The notes below the pieces were generated by a model. It saw nothing but the letters and a program-made list of their open reading frames with translations, was not told where the DNA came from and ran no database searches. This document shows positions 6,227 through 7,504 of a stretch of 7,504 bases of DNA, piece by piece. Source of the stretch: Ovoidimarina sp039190895 (GTDB lineage Bacteria; Pseudomonadota; Alphaproteobacteria; Rhodobacterales; Rhodobacteraceae); NCBI GenBank assembly GCA_039190895.1, contig JBCCXY010000152.1, forward strand, positions 1 to 7,504, in the 5' to 3' direction. The position numbers and the translations under genes were made by a program. Each line of letters starts with the position of its first letter. Position 1 is the stretch's first letter.

Positions 6227-7504
6227 ATGGACACCGGGCTTTGGATTACCGCAGGCGCAATTATCGCTCTTTTGCTGGCGTCTGGCTTCTTTTCGGGCAG
6301 CGAAACCGCGCTGACCGCCGTTTCGCGCGGGAAGTTGCGCGCGCGCACGGATAAGGGCGACCGTGCCGCCGAGCGGGCGCTGCGGCTGACGGACGATAGC
6401 GAGCGTTTCATCGGCTCGATCCTGCTGGGCAACAACCTCGTCAACATCCTGGCGACGGCGCTGGCGACCATGTTCTTCACTCGGCTCTTCGGCGAGGGCG
6501 GCGTATTTGCGGCCACGGTCGTGATGACGGCGCTTGTCGTGATCTTCGCCGAGGTGCTGCCAAAGACCTACGCCATAACCAACTCCGAAACCGCCGCAAC
6601 GCGCGTGGCCCCGGTCATCCAGGTCGTCGTGACCCTGTTTGCGCCGGTCGTCAGCCTCGTTCAGGTCATCGTCCGCGCGGTGCTGCGCGCCGTCGGGGTG
6701 CCGGTGGATTCGGGGACCAACGTTCTGCAGGTGAAGGAAGAAATCGAGGGCGCACTCAGCCTCGGCCACTCCGAAGGCGCGGTGGAGAAAGAGCATCGCG
6801 ACCGCCTTCTGGGCGCCCTTGATCTGGGGGAGCGTGTGGTGGAAGAAATCATGCTCCACCGCAGCCAGATCCAGATGATCGACGCCGATATCTCGGCGCA
6901 GGACATGGTCGAATTCGCGCTGAAATCGCCTCACACGCGCCTGCCGATCTTCAAGGACGACCCCGAGAACATCATCGGCGTGATCCACGCAAAGGACCTC
7001 TTGCGCGCAATCTACGCACTGCCCGAGGGCGAGGACCCCTTCCATGGCTTCGACATCATGTCGGTCGCCATGAAGCCCTACTTCGTGCCCGAAACGACCA
7101 CCCTCGACGACCAGATGCGCGAATTCCTGCGCCGCCACACCCACTTTGCCTTGGTCGTGGACGAATACGGTGCGTTGCAAGGCCTGCTGACGCTGGAGGA
7201 CATCCTCGAAGAGATCGTGGGCGAAATCACCGACGAATTCGACTCAACCGCCGAGCATCACGTCCGCCGCACCGACGCCGGAGACTACCTCGTCGATGGC
7301 GCCATGACGATCCGCGACCTCAACCGAGCCAACGACTGGTCGCTGCCCGACGAAGAAGCCAACACCATCGCCGGCCTCGTGATCCACGAGGCCCAGATGA
7401 TCCCCTCGCAAGGGCAGGTCTTCTCATTCCACGGCTTCCGGTTCGAAGTGCTGGCGCGCAAGGACAACCGGATCACCCGGCTGAAAATCCGGAAACTGCC
7501 GCGC
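6227..7504 (+). CDS. CNNM/CorC-family transporter with CBS domains, 3' end beyond window
   Basis: The 426 visible codons show the full order of the HlyC/CorC (DUF21-CBS) family, whose studied members are linked to magnesium or cobalt efflux or tolerance. The transmembrane CNNM/DUF21 domain spans about 5-155, with GFFSGSETALTAVSR (20-34), LLGNNLVNI (67-75) and FAEVLPKTYA (107-116), the conserved polar positions expected around the ion site. Two CBS domains follow, at about 205-265 (TRLPIFKDDPENIIGVIH, then KDLL) and 275-335 (FALVVDEYGALQGLLTLEDI, then the acidic EEIVGEITDEFD). Last comes the CorC_HlyC domain at about 345-426 (DYLVDGAMTIRDLN, NTIAGLVI, FHGFRFEVL). The old name 'hemolysin' for this family is misleading. 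The ATG at 6227 starts the first helix and follows a modest AGG site. No stop occurs before the edge, but family lengths suggest only a few residues are missing. Confidence 0.95.
   Translation, partial: MDTGLWITAGAIIALLLASGFFSGSETALTAVSRGKLRARTDKGDRAAERALRLTDDSERFIGSILLGNNLVNILATALATMFFTRLFGEGGVFAATVVMTALVVIFAEVLPKTYAITNSETAATRVAPVIQVVVTLFAPVVSLVQVIVRAVLRAVGVPVDSGTNVLQVKEEIEGALSLGHSEGAVEKEHRDRLLGALDLGERVVEEIMLHRSQIQMIDADISAQDMVEFALKSPHTRLPIFKDDPENIIGVIHAKDLLRAIYALPEGEDPFHGFDIMSVAMKPYFVPETTTLDDQMREFLRRHTHFALVVDEYGALQGLLTLEDILEEIVGEITDEFDSTAEHHVRRTDAGDYLVDGAMTIRDLNRANDWSLPDEEANTIAGLVIHEAQMIPSQGQVFSFHGFRFEVLARKDNRITRLKIRKLPR

Noticed and set aside
6154..6516. An N-terminal extension of the phosphoesterase to base 6516
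   Set aside because: It overlaps the divergent CNNM/CorC coding region antisense. The GTG at 6153 with GGGAGG upstream starts just ahead of the conserved fold.
6212..7180. A 322-codon minus-strand open frame opposite the CNNM/CorC gene
   Set aside because: Its product is His/Asp/Arg-rich without any domain pattern, and the plus strand encodes a complete recognisable family protein. It is an antisense shadow.

Overview
This window looks like chromosomal DNA of an alphaproteobacterium of the Rhodobacterales (Roseobacter/Rhodobacteraceae type). The reasons are the high GC content, the aroK-aroB pair facing away from a xerD operon, an 'aggregation factor core'-like secreted protein, and the protein sequences themselves. 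The assignment rests on recognising sequences and gene order, not on a search. I saw no rRNA, tRNA, CRISPR, phage or insertion-sequence genes, and no stretch over 300 bases lacks a gene.

Left part (1-1486): the minus strand carries aroK then aroB, two steps of the shikimate pathway, joined by a 4-base ATGA overlap. aroB is not intact. After codon 268 (base 114) the sequence folds back on itself: bases 1-97 are an exact reverse complement of 114-210, with a 16-base spacer. This is the most anomalous structure in the window. I read it as a fold-back chimera at a contig end rather than biology. The sense-strand spacer still gives five further native AroB residues.

Middle part (1620-5341): five plus-strand genes in tight order. 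They are a 44-residue single-pass membrane protein, a 500-residue exported alpha-helical repeat-like protein (11-base overlap), the tyrosine recombinase XerD (4-base overlap), a MarC-family membrane protein (9-base gap) and a 165-residue secreted beta-rich protein (53-base gap). The first four are likely one transcript. A 133-base divergent region separates this operon from aroK.

Right part (5342-7504): a short hairpin lies between the convergent ends of the secreted protein and a minus-strand metallophosphoesterase-fold protein that has lost several canonical metal ligands. Divergent from it, with a plausible promoter in the 73-base gap, is a CNNM/CorC-type transporter with CBS domains that runs off the right edge with 426 codons present.

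Apart from the fold-back, this is ordinary core-genome content. The points that merit a second look are the small-protein/periplasmic-protein/XerD translational coupling and the metal-site-degenerate phosphoesterase homologue. I did not find evidence for a new mobile or defence system.
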